Notes: generated by a model from the letters alone, not told the origin. Positions 1 through 11,753 are shown, counted from the stretch's first letter. The stretch: 64,000 nt of DNA from Aurelia coerulea (GCA_039566865.1 CM076949.1:17894501-17958500), one strand, 5' to 3'. Numbers and translations are program-made.

Positions 1-345
1 CTTCGTATGAGCTGAGGGATGGCGGAAACATATGTTTACCAAAAGTTAAAACAATGAGGTTTGGAACAGAAACTGTGCGGTTCCTCGGGCAGAAGCTCTG
101 GAGGACACTACCTGCCGACATAAAGGAATCTGAATCTCTTTCAATGTTTAAAAGAAGAATTAAAACGTACACGGTTAGCTGTGACTGCAGACTATGCAAG
201 CGTTATGTAGAAAACTTAGGGTATATTTAATTTCTTTTTGTATTTTTTGTTTTTAATTGTAGTTGGCCTAAATTAGCACCTTTGTGCTATTGTATATTGT
301 AAATAGCCAACGTTAAATAAATTGAATAAAAAAAAAAAAAAAAAA
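1..345 (+). mobile_element. 3' end of a non-LTR retrotransposon (LINE)
   Basis: The window opens inside a LINE. An open frame to 230 is followed by about 95 bases of AT-rich 3' untranslated sequence and an A-run of about 18 that ends near 345. The A-run marks the 3' terminus of a + strand insertion. The 5' part lies outside the window. Confidence 0.75.
3..230 (+). CDS. LINE ORF2 C-terminus (partial)
   Basis: The frame is open from the window edge to TAA at 228-230. It contains the region seen after the reverse transcriptase in many animal LINEs: an RFGTETVRFLGQKLW block, then LPADIKES and FKRRIK, and a cysteine tail CDCRLCK. The same layout occurs at 22329-22535, which supports a conserved LINE C-terminus over a host gene. 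No RT catalytic motif is in view because only the last 75 residues are present. The LINE clade cannot be fixed from this fragment. Confidence 0.7.
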   Translation, partial: SYELRDGGNICLPKVKTMRFGTETVRFLGQKLWRTLPADIKESESLSMFKRRIKTYTVSCDCRLCKRYVENLGYI

Positions 346-940
346 TACCTACAGCATTGTTTTGGCAATCAAAAGCAATTATGACTACAGTCAAATTCAA
401 TCAGTTAAGCAATGCTCAAATCTTGAACGACAGACTCGCCATTTTTGATTACAAAGTCCACTTTGTAATCTAAGAAGGGGCTTCGATGTCAGTCAGTAAG
501 AAAAAAAGTAAGAAAGTAAGTAACCCACTTCCGTCACGCTCGTTAAAGCGATTGATTAACGTTTTATCTCTGCTAATTGGCACTGAAATAAAGAAAGCGC
601 ACAGAAAACGCATACAAGACAGAAGTTCCCCGCGATCCTATAGCAATATTTGACGTCGGCTTATTTCATGTTAGACAGACTTGACACCATAAGATAGATA
701 AATCACCATGATGTTTACCCTGGCACAACAACAAATTTAACCAGAATTGGCACGTTCTGGACCTCATTAGCAGCTTGATTATGTTAAAACAATCGTTTTC
801 TAGAACGAAACGCATCATTAGCCACTTATTGATAGTATTCATTATGCAAATAAATCAACTTTAGAGGATGATGTAACATGTGGCCTGCACAGAGGCTAGC
901 AGTCAAAGCATCACTGAAGGTAGAAGGATCCCCCTCCTGC
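346..940. other. Non-coding stretch with one perfect hairpin
   Basis: No gene is seen. At 447-470 an 11-base perfect inverted repeat (GATTACAAAGT, 2-base loop) forms a hairpin. The rest is AT-rich without recognisable features. Confidence 0.5.
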
Positions 941-941
941 A

Positions 942-1707
942 TAGCCTGCGCGCAGACCCATTATCCAAAGGAGGAAAGGGTCTGCGCAACTACGAGCCAA
1001 AGCTTGCCGGGCCTTCTCGTAATTTATTCTGACCGCCTTGTAATAAGTCACTAAATGTTACTCGATCCAATCCTCCCAATGTAGCATTTTCTATGGCTGT
1101 TATATCTTTCTCTTTGGCCTTTCTTGCAAAGCGTTCGTTGTTTGTTAGTCAAACGAGTGTTTCAAAGACAGAAGACAGAAGATAGATTAATGAACACAAA
1201 CGCATGTTTTGACAAGTTCTTTAGAATTCGTCACATCAGTGATTCAGCAATCTTGCCTTTTGAAATAGTGTTCCAGAATTTTCAAAGGTCATTGTTTTCT
1301 TCTTTTGTGTGATTGTAATCATACAGAATAGGTTTCCCTTCCTCAGGCTACCACAGACGACGCTAGAGCGGGCTTGAAAACAACACTAATAAACCATCAT
1401 GTAAGACGCAATCTGAGCATGAGACTGTTAGCTATGTATTTTGAACTTAATAAATGTTGTTTCTTGAATATATTCCCAAATACAGTTTCGCCAAAACCTT
1501 ATATATATTATGACTATTTCTTTTCTGTGGTGCGCCATTTTGATTTCAGTGCGACTGACCACTGGTGTTACCTGTAGTTGCATAATTACATGGTCTTTTG
1601 TGATATTGCATGCATTAAATTCCAGGAATCTAGAATGAGCGGCAAGCTTTGGCTCGTAGTTGCGCAGACCCTTTCCTCCTTTGGAAAATGGGTCTGCACG
1701 CAGGCTA
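942..1707. mobile_element. TIR element, about 66-bp arms
   Basis: The left arm (942-1007) and right arm (1641-1707) are inverted copies with a few mismatches. The outer ends read TAGCCTGCGCGCAGACCC and its near complement. The 630-base interior has no convincing coding region. The flanking TA may be the target duplication, but this is ambiguous. It is a probable non-autonomous DNA transposon. Confidence 0.6.
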
Positions 1708-2343
1708 CCTCCGACACAGCTACAGAAAAGTGCAGAATCCCAGCAAACGATGGCTCCATTGACTGGGGGAAGGCACGAGATCACACTGAACCAAAACAGC
1801 TTCGTGCATATCATTCTGCACAGAAGTTATCTTCATGACTGCTTGTCTCAAATTAGATGCCCGCGAATAGCAACAATTGAAACGTTCTGTAGGGTTCTGC
1901 ATAAGTAATTTTGCGTTATCGTAAATCTCACATGACATCTCATTTGACACAGATGCACCAATAGTTTCGTGCGCGAATTAAGCAAACTAGGGGTAATGAC
2001 TTTTGATTTTTGCGTATCGTTCTCGTTTGACATAAAGACCAAAATATTGCCTTTGAGGCGATTCTTGTCCTTATACAAGGCGCTCTATTTTCCATTAAAG
2101 CCGACTTTAGCAGCAACACTCGTCTCTCTGACTGTAGCTAAAAACAGCATCTACGATCATTTGGGGTTATGAAGAAATCAACCATTCAGATATTCTTATG
2201 CTTGTTTAGCTCAGGACAGACTTTGTAATCATCCAAAAGGATCTTATGTTTTCGATTCACAAAGGAATGCAAGGATACTTCTGCATGCCTCACTGCACTT
2301 GCATAATCAAACTACATAATTTGAATCCGTAATTTGTAGGCTA
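1708..2343. other. Non-coding stretch with an old repeat relic
   Basis: No gene is seen. Bases about 1840-1960 (TCTCAAATTAGATG through ACATCTCATTTGACACAG) resemble 59960-60070, so an old dispersed repeat lies here. Short open frames in this stretch overlap on both strands and have no recognisable domain. Confidence 0.4.
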
Positions 2344-3985
2344 CAGGTTTTTCTCAGAAAAACTCGGTTTTTCTAACAGATAAACCCGGTTTTTCAGAAA
2401 AACCGAGTTTATCTGCAGAAAAACCGAGTTTATCTGCAGAAAAACCGAGTTTTTCAGAAAAACCAGGTTTTTCTGTCAGAAAACCAAGTTTCTCTGAAAA
2501 ACTCGGTTTTTCTGCAGATAAACTCGGTTTTTCTGAAAAACCGGGTTTATCTGATTTTGACGACTTTCGCGTCAAACATATTTTGTCTCGTTAGATATCT
2601 CCGAAAAACGAATTCTCTCATTATGTTCGCCGAGCTTTGAGTTTTGAGAATTACCGACAACCGAGTTTATCAGAAAAACCGGGTTTCTCAGAAAAACCGG
2701 GTTTTTCAGAAAAACAGGGTTTTTCAGTAAAACCGAGTTTATCTGCAGAAAAACCGAGTTTTTCAGAAAAACCTTGTCTTGTTTATTTTATACCAAATGT
2801 TGGAACGGGAGATGCTTCAGGGAGGTGAAAAAGCTTCAATTTCACAACTTTTGCTTGAGGACCGCGGGAACCCTTCTTACGACCACCATTGTTTTTGCAC
2901 TGAAATCGCAGATGTCTGAGCGTTTTGACGTTCGAAATGGCATCGGATAAAAGAGCATTGAAATCCATTTGACTGTTTGAACTTCTGTTTGAATTCGAAT
3001 CAGCATAGGTTCCAAATCTTTAAAAAGGCTGGTGTAAAATTCAGTTACTCAAGTCTTTGAATTGAATGACCTCAAAGAAACTTCAGCTATTTCTCTATAA
3101 TTCTACCGTTGGACTTTTCTTAAATCTTCAATATTTTCAGAATTAGAGTGTTTTTCTACTTTTTCAAGAATTCAAGAAAAATTTTCAAAAAAACTTAAAA
3201 CCATCGTAATTTCTAAACCGTTTGAACCAACAAGAAATACTTTCGAAGAAAACCATAGTTTATGGATGTCTACAATATGGTATCAAGCAAAAGTCTGTCA
3301 CTTTTCTGGTTTATGATTTAGAAATTTGATGACGTCACACCCTCAAATGAGTTAAAATGTAACATAAACTCAAATTCAAAAAAATATTGAAAACTTCTGA
3401 AAAGCCCAACGGTAGAATTAAAGATAAGTAACTAAAGTTTGTTTCAAGCCATTCAGCCAGAAGAAATAGATCACAGAATTTTACACCCACCTTTTTACGC
3501 CGATTTATAGATTTGGAAGCTATGCTATTCGAATCCATTGCTACGATTTTATAAATGCTTCCTTGACATCGATAGCACGTGGTTATGAAGAAATCCAGAA
3601 AGTTCTCAGCAACGATATAGCATATTTCAGAAAAACCAGATGAACTCGGTTTTCCGACGTACTCGGTTTTTCTGCAAATTCTCGGAGTAGCTCGGTGCAG
3701 TTGACAAATCTCGCAGAAAAACCGGGTTTTTCTGAAATGGTGACAAATTCATCAGAAAAGCTTAGTTTTTTTGAAAGCCGGGTTTTTCTGCAGATAGTAC
3801 TCGGTTTTTCAGAAAAACTAAGTTTTCTTACAGAAAAACCGGCTTTTTCAGAAAAACTGAGTTTATCTACAGAAAAACCGGGTTTGTCTCAGATAAACCC
3901 GGTTTTTCTGCAGATAAACTCGGTTTTTCTGAGAAAAATCCGGTTTTTCTGGGAAAAACCCGGTTTATCTGATTTTTGTGACTTT
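2344..3985. repeat. Arrays of palindromic AAAAACC/GGTTTTT units
   Basis: Three arrays (about 2344-2562, 2660-2783 and 3612-3985) are built from alternating CAGAAAAACCGGG and its reverse complement, with variants such as CAGATAAACTCGG. Units face both ways, so each array is a chain of palindromes. The unit lacks stop codons in several frames, which creates SEKPGFSEK-like open frames on both strands; I do not regard these as genes. The spacer holds a further inverted pair (about 3098-3120 and 3400-3425, ATTCTACCGTTGG). The arrays may be the ends of one element. Confidence 0.75.
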
Positions 3986-4241
3986 CGCTTGCCATACACT
4001 TGCCATGCATCAACATTCTAGCCTTTGAACAGGAGACAAATATATGGGATGCAGAGTAGGTAAACAAAAATGTTGCTGCATGGTCGGAACACAAGATTTA
4101 ATATTTGAACTGAGAGTGATATCATGCACTGGATGTTGAGTCACGCTAAGGTTTCTTGAGATATGCAAGCAGTTGGATTGCTCTCAAACTCGAAACTTCT
4201 CTTGCAAAAACCGCCCCTGATGGGGCACATAACTGGTATCA

Positions 4242-4350
4242 TACTATCTATTCTTCTGAGCTGCACTCATTTAATTTTATTAACAGCTAGTTTTATCATT
4301 TGAATTAGCTGTTAACGATGTTAAGTGAAGTGCAGCTCAGAAGAATAGTA
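4242..4350. repeat. 109-bp foldback element
   Basis: The left arm (TACTATCTATTCTTCTGAGC onward) and right arm ending GAATAGTA are complementary. An inner pair (TTAACAGCTA and TAGCTGTTAA) extends the stem. Nothing is coded. This is probably a MITE. Confidence 0.65.
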
Positions 4351-4760
4351 CAAGACAAGGGGAAAAAAGGGGGTGGCTCACTACCATTCAACAGCAGTTA
4401 CATGCCCCCAGAAGTTATGGTTTTCCAAGAGAAGATTCGAGTTGAAGAGCAATTCCAAAAAAATATCACTTTCAGCATCGTTGAGATCGAGAGGAAAACA
4501 TTGGTATCATTTTTTTTCAAAACTGAAAAATAGTTTGGCGATTCCATCTCGACTATTCTATTTCATCATTCCATTCCATCACTCCATGTTTTACAGATTT
4601 TTCCCCACAACTCACACCAATTGAACGACTTAAAGGACAAGTCCGGGGTTATGATAAAATACAAGAAAATACTGCTATGAATGATGTATGATACTTTTTC
4701 CACCATTTTTCGCCTTCTCCTTGTGAAATTACGTATTCAAATAAGCAATTTGAGCGAAGT

Positions 4761-4942
4761 GACGTCAAATCGCGCAAGCGAAAACGAGGCTGTGCAATTG
4801 TTTTTCGCCTCTTTATCGCTGCTAGCCTCTTTATCATGTACTCATGCATTGAAAATGGCACAAAAAACACGATAAAGAGGCTTGCAACGATAAAGAGGCA
4901 AAAAATAATACAGCCTCGGTTTCGCTTGCGCAATATGACGTC
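4761..4942. repeat. 182-bp foldback element with about 75-bp arms
   Basis: The arms begin GACGTCAAATCGCGCAAGCG and end with its near complement. Inside are further inverted copies of CGCCTCTTTATC. It could form a long imperfect hairpin. It codes for nothing I recognise. Confidence 0.65.
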
Positions 4943-5095
4943 ACGTCGCAGTTAAATTCGTTAAATGCTGAAGAGTACCATCTTTGCCTCTTGAGACTTA
5001 TTTAAATTATCCCACGTTCGCTGTCCTTTGGTTAGACTGATGATATGGTCGTAGTTATCGCTATTGAAATACTGCCGGACACTCCTAACTACGAC

Positions 5096-5251
5096 CAGGC
5101 CCGTAGGAAGTGGGGGGGCAGGGGGGGCTCAAGCCCCCCAATAATTTTCTACAACAATGGTGCTACGTTACATGAATTAATTAGATGTATTGTTCTCTAT
5201 TGTTTTAAGAACAATTGCCCCCCCAATCCGAAGCTTCTTCCTACGGCCCTG
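5096..5251. mobile_element. hAT-like MITE, 156 bp, 8-bp target duplication
   Basis: The ends are CAGGCCCGTAGGAAG and the complement of CAGGGCCGTAGGAAG (14 of 15 match). The eight bases on each side are identical (ACTACGAC at 5088-5095 and 5252-5259). CAG-starting TIRs with an 8-bp duplication are typical of the hAT superfamily. There is no transposase, so it is non-autonomous. Confidence 0.85.
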
Positions 5252-5838
5252 ACTACGACTCGTAATCAAACGCCATTATTTTGAAATGACTATGACTGCC
5301 TCGTTTCGATAAGGGCCTAGGCAGAAAAGCACTAACATTTGTAGTTCTCAAATGAAACACATTGATTTGAAAACTTCACAATAAATCAGTTAATGATTAG
5401 CGAAAGCAGCAAAATAGTACCGACGTACGAGATTTGATATTGTCGCCAACTGTTTTCATGGTATTCTTGTTTGTAAGACTTTGTTCTGTCCGGCCAAGCT
5501 CCTTGAAACTCTGCTTTGAGCTTCGAGTTACCGTTGGTCAACATCAATCAATCGAATTTGCAGAAATTCTAATGGCGTTGTATTTTGTTGTCTACTTTGT
5601 ACATGACTGTGTATAGCAGCCTCGTTCCAAAGGGCGTTCAAAAGTGAAAAAAGTCAGTCCAAAAATATTGCCGTAATAATATGAGTCCCAGTAAGAGCGG
5701 TCTCAGTCTGGTGTAATGGTCTCGTTTTGAATAGCGATTACTGGGACTCATCGTAATCAGTCTATCCTCTGGTGGCTTGTAGACAGATAACTCTTGTAGG
5801 GAACACACTCTCTGACATAAATGAGTTAGCCATACAAT
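5252..5838. other. Non-coding stretch
   Basis: I see no gene or clear repeat, apart from a duplicated AGTCCCAGTAA/TTACTGGGACT inverted pair near 5682 and 5738. Confidence 0.4.
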
Positions 5839-6427
5839 AGCAGATTTTGTAATACAATAGCAAAAGTTGCGTTTGATTGACACCTCAATTCAAAGCGAGG
5901 AGCGGCTGCAGACAAAGGAAATTCTCTCAACCAGTAATTCAAAACAAACAAAGCCGCAAAAGTTTCCCCAAAACTGGTAGGGCAAACTCTCGCCTTGTGC
6001 AAGCGAAAGATGGTTTTTAAGGGAAGTTATGTGCTTATAGCGAAAGAAGAAGGGTAAATCTAAAGTTCTGTCGCTTAGATTATATTTATTTGATTCAGGA
6101 GCGGAGCAGAAGGAATTGTAATTCTCGCGTCTTTAGGGCTTAAAATGAAACGATTACAAAACAGCTCCTAAATCAAATAAACATAATCTAAGCGACAGAA
6201 CTTTAGATTTACCCTTCTTCTCTCGCTATAAGCACATAACTTCCCTTAAAAACCATGTTTCGCTTGCACAAGGCGAGAGTTTGCCCTACCAGTTTTGGGG
6301 AAACTTTTGCGGCTTTGTTTGTTTTGAATTACTGGTTGAGAGAATTTTCTTTGTCTGCATCCGCTAATCGCTTTGAATTGAGGTGTCAATCAAATGCAAC
6401 TTTTGCTATTGTATTACAAAATCTGCT
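5839..6427. repeat. Large inverted repeat, about 265-bp arms
   Basis: The left arm (5839-6105) and right arm (6163-6427) are near-identical inverted copies around a spacer of about 57 bases. Each arm includes CAAACTCTCGCCTTGTGC and GCCGCAAAAGTTT. A more diverged member of the family lies at 49403-50070. It has no coding capacity and is probably a foldback transposon. Confidence 0.8.
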
Positions 6428-7783
6428 CTTGTTAGTTAGCCATACAATAGAAATTTCTAATTGTGAAGGTGCAGAAGGTGCCATCGATTTTTGTATCTGC
6501 AGCAGCTAAAACATCGAAATCATCTGCTACTCAAATTTGTTTCGGATTGAGTTATACTTAGGAATGCAGTAATGAAACCTCTGTGAGTTTTTGCTCTGAT
6601 TGAGTGAAGTGAGGTAGCCTCGCTTTCAGGTAAATAATTATCAGTGCCTTCATAATGCCCTACTACATTAATAATACTGTGCATATGCATACAGGGGGAG
6701 GGTGAGGTAGGCTCGTTGCTACAGTAACCATCGGCTTTGCCGTGGTTACTGTGACAACGCCTCATGGTTACTGTGAGAGAGGGGCACCCCACAGTAAACT
6801 GTGATTGTGCAAACTTCAATCTCACCCTCCACCCCCACACATGAGCAAGGCCCGGATGATAAGAGAGGGGCTTTATCTATGTCAGAGAGTCAAGGATGTG
6901 ACGCATCCATAAGGTTTTTGGTCATGAGGCTGTCTGTCTCCATGGGAGTTCAAATATAGCTTACCAGATGTTTCCTGGCTTCGATGTTTGGATGCTCCAC
7001 TAAAGCAATGCGTTCTTCATTACACATGTCACTCAAGACAAAATTTCTCTTTACATGTTTAAATGTAACTCTTTATCATAATACATTAATACTTTAACAA
7101 TTTGGACATTCTATATTTAGACCTTGTTCACTTGATCCAAAGTTGAGGCTACAAGCAGGCAAATTCAGCCTAACTTTTGGTTTCATATCATAGGTCTCTT
7201 GATTACATGTATTCCGCTCATAGTTCTTGTGGCAACTAACAACATCACTAACTCAATTATTATTTCAAATCTTCGTTGTTGATTTGATGTACTTTTATGC
7301 GAAATGAGGTTGTCCTATCTCATATAACAACAGAAAAAAGGGGGTTGAATCAATCCTCCCTCCAGGCATTGTTTGCTTCAAGACACCCAGGTTCGCAGAT
7401 GGGGTTAGTTGAGCTTTGATGTCCCAAGCTAGTACCAAAATATTAGAAAAGGATACAAGGGCTTTCACATTACACTTGCTCCAACATCTATCTTTCAATG
7501 ATACCTAACGAACATAATCCACATCTAAGATTGCGTTCACGCAATGCCGGTGTAGTATGCTAAAGTGTCATGAATGGGTTTGGGAGCAAGATCTACTACT
7601 CGCTATTGCAAAATAAGAGGGGTGGTCTTCAATCGGGGGGGGGGGGGGCAATTGGGGGAAGGGTTGGGAAACAAAACAAATGAAAATAAGTTAGAGCAAA
7701 TACTTTGAAATTGAAATATTATTTAACACACTTTTAGTCACTTTCGCTTCAAACTTCAAATATACCCGGACGAACTTTTTTCT
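6428..7783. other. Non-coding stretch with small hairpins
   Basis: No gene is supported. At about 6719-6770 ACAGTAACC pairs with GGTTACTGT in a short hairpin. A G-tract sits near 7638. The sequence is otherwise unremarkable. Confidence 0.4.
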
Positions 7784-7866
7784 GGGTTTCGGGTTTAGGT
7801 CTCGGGTTCAAGGTTTCGGGTTCAAGGTTTCGGGTTTAAGGTTTCGGGTTTCGGGTTTAAGGTTTC
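7784..7866 (+). repeat. Degenerate telomere-like GGGTTTC/GGGTTTA repeat
   Basis: About ten variants of a 6-8 base unit (GGGTTTC, GGGTTTA, AAGGTTTC) run head to tail. The unit resembles a telomeric heptamer but is irregular. It could equally be an ordinary microsatellite. Confidence 0.55.
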
Positions 7867-7934
7867 AATTTGTAATTACCATTTTTGCCAGGGAAGCTCT
7901 AATGATGAAAATAAACATTTAACATAAACTGGGT

Positions 7935-8600
7935 CTAGGAAAGTGACGAATGTACACCCACTAGTCCGGTAGCAGAAGGGGGGGGGGGGGGGGTAGTACC
8001 ACCAAACGAGGTAATTTGTGAGACCAAGTGATTATGGTCAATTTTGGGGCGTAGAATTTGAATATCGATGTTCTCTTTATGGGGGAGGGGCTGTTTTTGA
8101 GATACGGGGGTAAATGCCCCCAAAATTGAAGGAAAATGTGTTACTGTTAAGACTCTTGATGTACCCCTTTAAAAGTTCATTTTTAGCTTTAGAACATTGA
8201 TAATGGCCCCATCCAGCTCATAAAAGGTACTGTTGAGGTTTCGGATCATTCTGGGGTAACCCTGCCCCCAAATGGGGGCAACAAAGCAAGATGATTCAAA
8301 ATTCACAAAAAGGACCTCACCATATCAATTCAGGGGTGTAGAACCCGAATTTCGATGTTATTTTGATGGGAGAGGAACAGTTTATGAAGTATAGGGGCAA
8401 ATGCCCCCAAATAGGGGTCAAAGGTCAAACTCTTTTGGTAACCTTTGGTGCTTGTCATTTCAAATCTTGTAATGATTCTCATAGAAAGATGTTATTTTAA
8501 CAGGAAAAAGGGAGCTTTTGAGATATAGCGGCGAATGCCTTAAAAATGGGGTAAAGTTTGCTGTTGTCAAACGCCTCACTCAAAGCATAAACATCTTGAT
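7935..8600. repeat. Diverged relatives of the long-TIR element's end units
   Basis: Three loosely repeated blocks each carry a GTAGAATTTGAATATCGATG-like stretch and a GGGGGTAAATGCCCCC-like palindrome. The block at about 8010-8075 resembles the TIR of the element at 17531 (GAGACCAA, GGTCAATT, ATCGATGTT in the same order). A G-tract is at 7978-7995. This is probably an old copy of a related element. Confidence 0.45.
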
Positions 8601-10185
8601 CTTCAGCTATGGGAAATGGAATTTGGGATCAATAAATTCATGAATAGCAATAGCTTAATCTATTTGTTCAGGTTGTTACCTTCTTCTAACCCCGAAATGT
8701 TGCCCCGAATTTGGGGGCAACGAGAGAGATTATCTGTGTCCACTTCATGGTCGAAGTGCCTCATCCTATCAATTTCTGACAGTAACATTGCAACAGAGAG
8801 CCTTGTTTGGTCTACTGTGTTTACGGTTCAAACTTCATGCTTACCTATGGTTCCTTTCAATCAAGGGAAACGTTGGATAGTGCCCTCAGCCATGATCCTA
8901 TAAAAAGGCTCTGTTGCAACATGTTGAATGGATCGTTAATAGACCAGTTCAGTAATAAACAAATTCTGTAATCACCACAAGTTCATGTTACTCTATTTTT
9001 TACATTTATGGCCAATTTCCAGTTCCCTTGGACTTCAAATTCGCATCCAAATCCACACTTCAAAGACGTTAGGACGATGGCTTACCATTAAATCATCCAA
9101 TGAAATTACGTGAATCTATTCATGATGCTCTCTTGTAAAGAATAACGATGGTAGTGTGCCCGTTTGCACTTTCGGCTGCATTATTGTGATTTGCATCTTT
9201 CGTTGAGACTTTTCCGTTTGGAATCCTTCCTTACATGTCAAATTCGGATGCAATTGCCTGCCGATCGGTGAGCAAAAGATTCGGATGCAAAATCCTAAAT
9301 CCAAAGGAACTAGCAATGGGCTAACAAATCAGAACTTAAGATATTGTCATTATTCTCGACCATCTCTTCCATTGCTGGCATTAATCAGCAACTCTGCTAT
9401 CCTTTCCTGGACTTAGGTGCAGCCTAATGTTTAGATGGGCTTATTCTATGGATAGTGCCCAATATGATGGCTTCGTTGCTTTAATAGTGCTTGAATCGCG
9501 CCTGAAGTGAAATAATTTTTGCCTGATTAGAGGGGCTATGTAGCACACCCCAGCCACCCGACTGTTATGCCAATACACTTCCTCTCTCCAATTTTATCAT
9601 TATATCGGGTAATCAGCCTGATTGGCCTGGATAACCCAGCGATCAGGATTTGATGCATTTCACCACATTTTGCAACAAAGTTTGCTGTCTGGTATGGTGG
9701 AAGGAGAGACAACTAATGCCATTTTCATATTCTTTCAATCTCCTAAATATATCTTTCATCACTTTGTTTGATGAATACTGCTGCTTTCTTTCAAAACTTC
9801 TACCTAAAAGAAGTGCCAATCCATCCAGCTCTGGTCAGATATATCTTGCTTGACGGTTCCCTAAACAGCGAACAAGAAATGTACCTTTCATATGTTTCCA
9901 CCAAATTGTTTTCCTTTACGAAGAATACCGTAAAAGCTCTTGCAAAGAATACCCGGGAGGCTTGTGTAATTTTGGAAACCCGAGAGGGGGCTCGTTAGAA
10001 GGGAGGGTTATGCACCTTGCCAAGGATATAAACAATAGCTTTTAGTTCCTATGCCCCATATTATGTGGAGTCAACAGACAATTTCACGAGTCAAATGCTT
10101 TTTTGTCGTGGAGGAAAGCTTCTGTGGCATTTGTTTTTTCGTGATCATTCTCAATTTCTTCCACACGTCAATCGATGTTCCATTC
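8601..10185. other. Non-coding stretch with a weak foldback
   Basis: No gene is recognised. Bases 9013-9045 (CCAGTTCCCTTGGA and ATTCGCATCC) pair loosely with 9270-9315, suggesting an old foldback element. Short open frames at 8616-8903 and 9650-9998 have no recognisable domain and overlap one another. Confidence 0.4.
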
Positions 10186-10189
10186 TTGG

Positions 10190-10345
10190 CAGGGACGCCG
10201 GAGCGATGGCAGGGAAAGGGGGGCGACTAGGAACGTAAGGGCAATCGAGACCGAAGGCTAGCGAAGTGAGCCTAAAAATTGGGGGTCCGGGGGTACTCCC
10301 CCGGGAAAATTTTTGTGGCCACGCCCTTTAGATTGGCTTAAAATG
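10190..10345. repeat. Fragment related to the interior of the 52782 composite element
   Basis: The block around 10275-10335 (CCCGGGAAAATTTTTGTGGC, then CACGCCCTTTA) is the reverse complement of a block at about 54990-55060. The two are copies of one repeat family. No ends could be defined. Confidence 0.5.
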
Positions 10346-10534
10346 CTATCAAAAATGTTTTAACGAACATTAATCATGTTCTTTCACGAAATTATTCGGC
10401 TATTTCTCCATAAGTCCTCATTCCGAATCGCATAAAATCGCATGTTGCTTATTTTGAAGTTGCAATTGCCAGTCATTTTTCGTTACTGGTGCGTTTCTGA
10501 TAAGGGAATGAAGCTATGGCGGCTTTTATATCAA

Positions 10535-11548
10535 GTACCCTTCCTAAACAATGGGGGGACACTTTAGCATAGTCAAATTTTGCTATGCGTTTGTGTACCC
10601 GGACCCTTTTGCATACGAAAATTGGCCATGCGTTTGCGTACCCTTCCTAAAACAATGGGGGGACACTTTCGCATAGTCAAATTTTGCTATGCGTTTGTGT
10701 ACCTGGACCCTTTTGCATACGAAAATTGGCCATGCGTTTGCGTACCCTTCCTAAAACAATGGGGGGACACTTTCGCATAGTCAAATTTTGCTATGCGTTT
10801 GTGTACCCGGACCCTTTTGCATACGAAAATTGGCCATGCGATTGCGTACCCTTCCTAAAACAATGGGGGGACACTTTCGCATAGTCAAATTTTGCTATGC
10901 GTTTGTGTACCTGGACCCTTTTGCATACGAAAATTGGCCATGCGTTTGCGTACCCTTCCTAAAACAATGGGGGGACACTTTCGCATAGTCAAATTTTGCT
11001 ATGCGTTTGTGTACCTGGACCCTTTTGCATACGAAAATTGGCCATGCGTTTGCGTACCCTTCCTAAAACAATGGGGGGACACTTTCGCATAGTCAAATTT
11101 TGCTATGCGTTTGTGTACCTGGACCCTTTTGCATACGAAAATTGGCCATGCGTTTACGTACCCTTCCTAAAACAATGGGGGGACACTTTCGCATAATCAA
11201 ATTTTGCTATGCGTTTGTGTACCCGGACCCTTTTGCATACGAAAATTGGCCATGCGTTTGCGTACCCTTCCTAAAACAATGGGGGGACACTTTCGCATAG
11301 TCAAATTTTGCTATGCGTTTGTGTACCTGGACCCTTTTGCATACGACAATTGGCCATGCGTTTGCGTACCCTTCCTAAAACAATGGGGGGACACTTTCGC
11401 ATAGTCAAATTTTGCTATGCGTTTGTGTACCTGGACCCTTTTGCATACGAAAATTGGCCATGCGTTTACGTACCCTTCCTAAAACAATGGGGGACACTTT
11501 CGCATAGTCAAATTTTGCTATGCGTTTGTGTACCCGGACCCTTTTGCA
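10535..11548. repeat. 104-bp minisatellite, about 9.5 copies
   Basis: Units repeat every 104 bases with only a few substitutions between copies. Each contains GTACCCTTCCTAAAACAATG, then an inverted pair CGCATAG...CTATGCG. As 104 is not a multiple of three, each open frame runs about two units before a stop, giving overlapping 66-codon frames that are artefacts. The near-identity points to recent expansion or homogenisation. Confidence 0.9.
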
Positions 11549-11568
11549 TAAGGGTACGCAAACGCATA

Positions 11569-11753
11569 CCGGCACATTTTAAACACGGTGAAAAAGTGAC
11601 GGATGGGCCTCCCGTTCACACAAAAACGAAACATTTTTTGCCGGAAAATTTTGAAAGTGGAATTCTAACTTGTACGTTTTGAAAACGATATCGTGTAAAC
11701 GCTAGCTAAAAGTTGCTACCGTCACGTTTTTCACCGTTTTCAAAATGTGCCGG
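11569..11753. repeat. 185-bp foldback beside the minisatellite
   Basis: CCGGCACATTTTAAACACGG at the left pairs with the complementary end at 11753 (one-base differences). The arms are about 35 bases. A piece of the neighbouring array (GGGTACGCAAACGCAT) lies directly to its left in inverted orientation. Confidence 0.6.

Noticed and set aside
1428..1814. 128-codon minus-strand frame
   Set aside because: It spans the arm of the TIR element at 942-1707 and shows no domain.
2354..4021. Open frames encoding SEKPGFSEK-type repeated peptides on both strands
   Set aside because: They arise from stop-free palindromic repeat units; both strands are open for the same reason.
7935..8123. Open frame with a proline run
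   Set aside because: The run is the translated G-tract of a repeat.
10580..11682. Nine overlapping 66-codon frames
   Set aside because: They are one 104-bp tandem repeat read in rotating frames.
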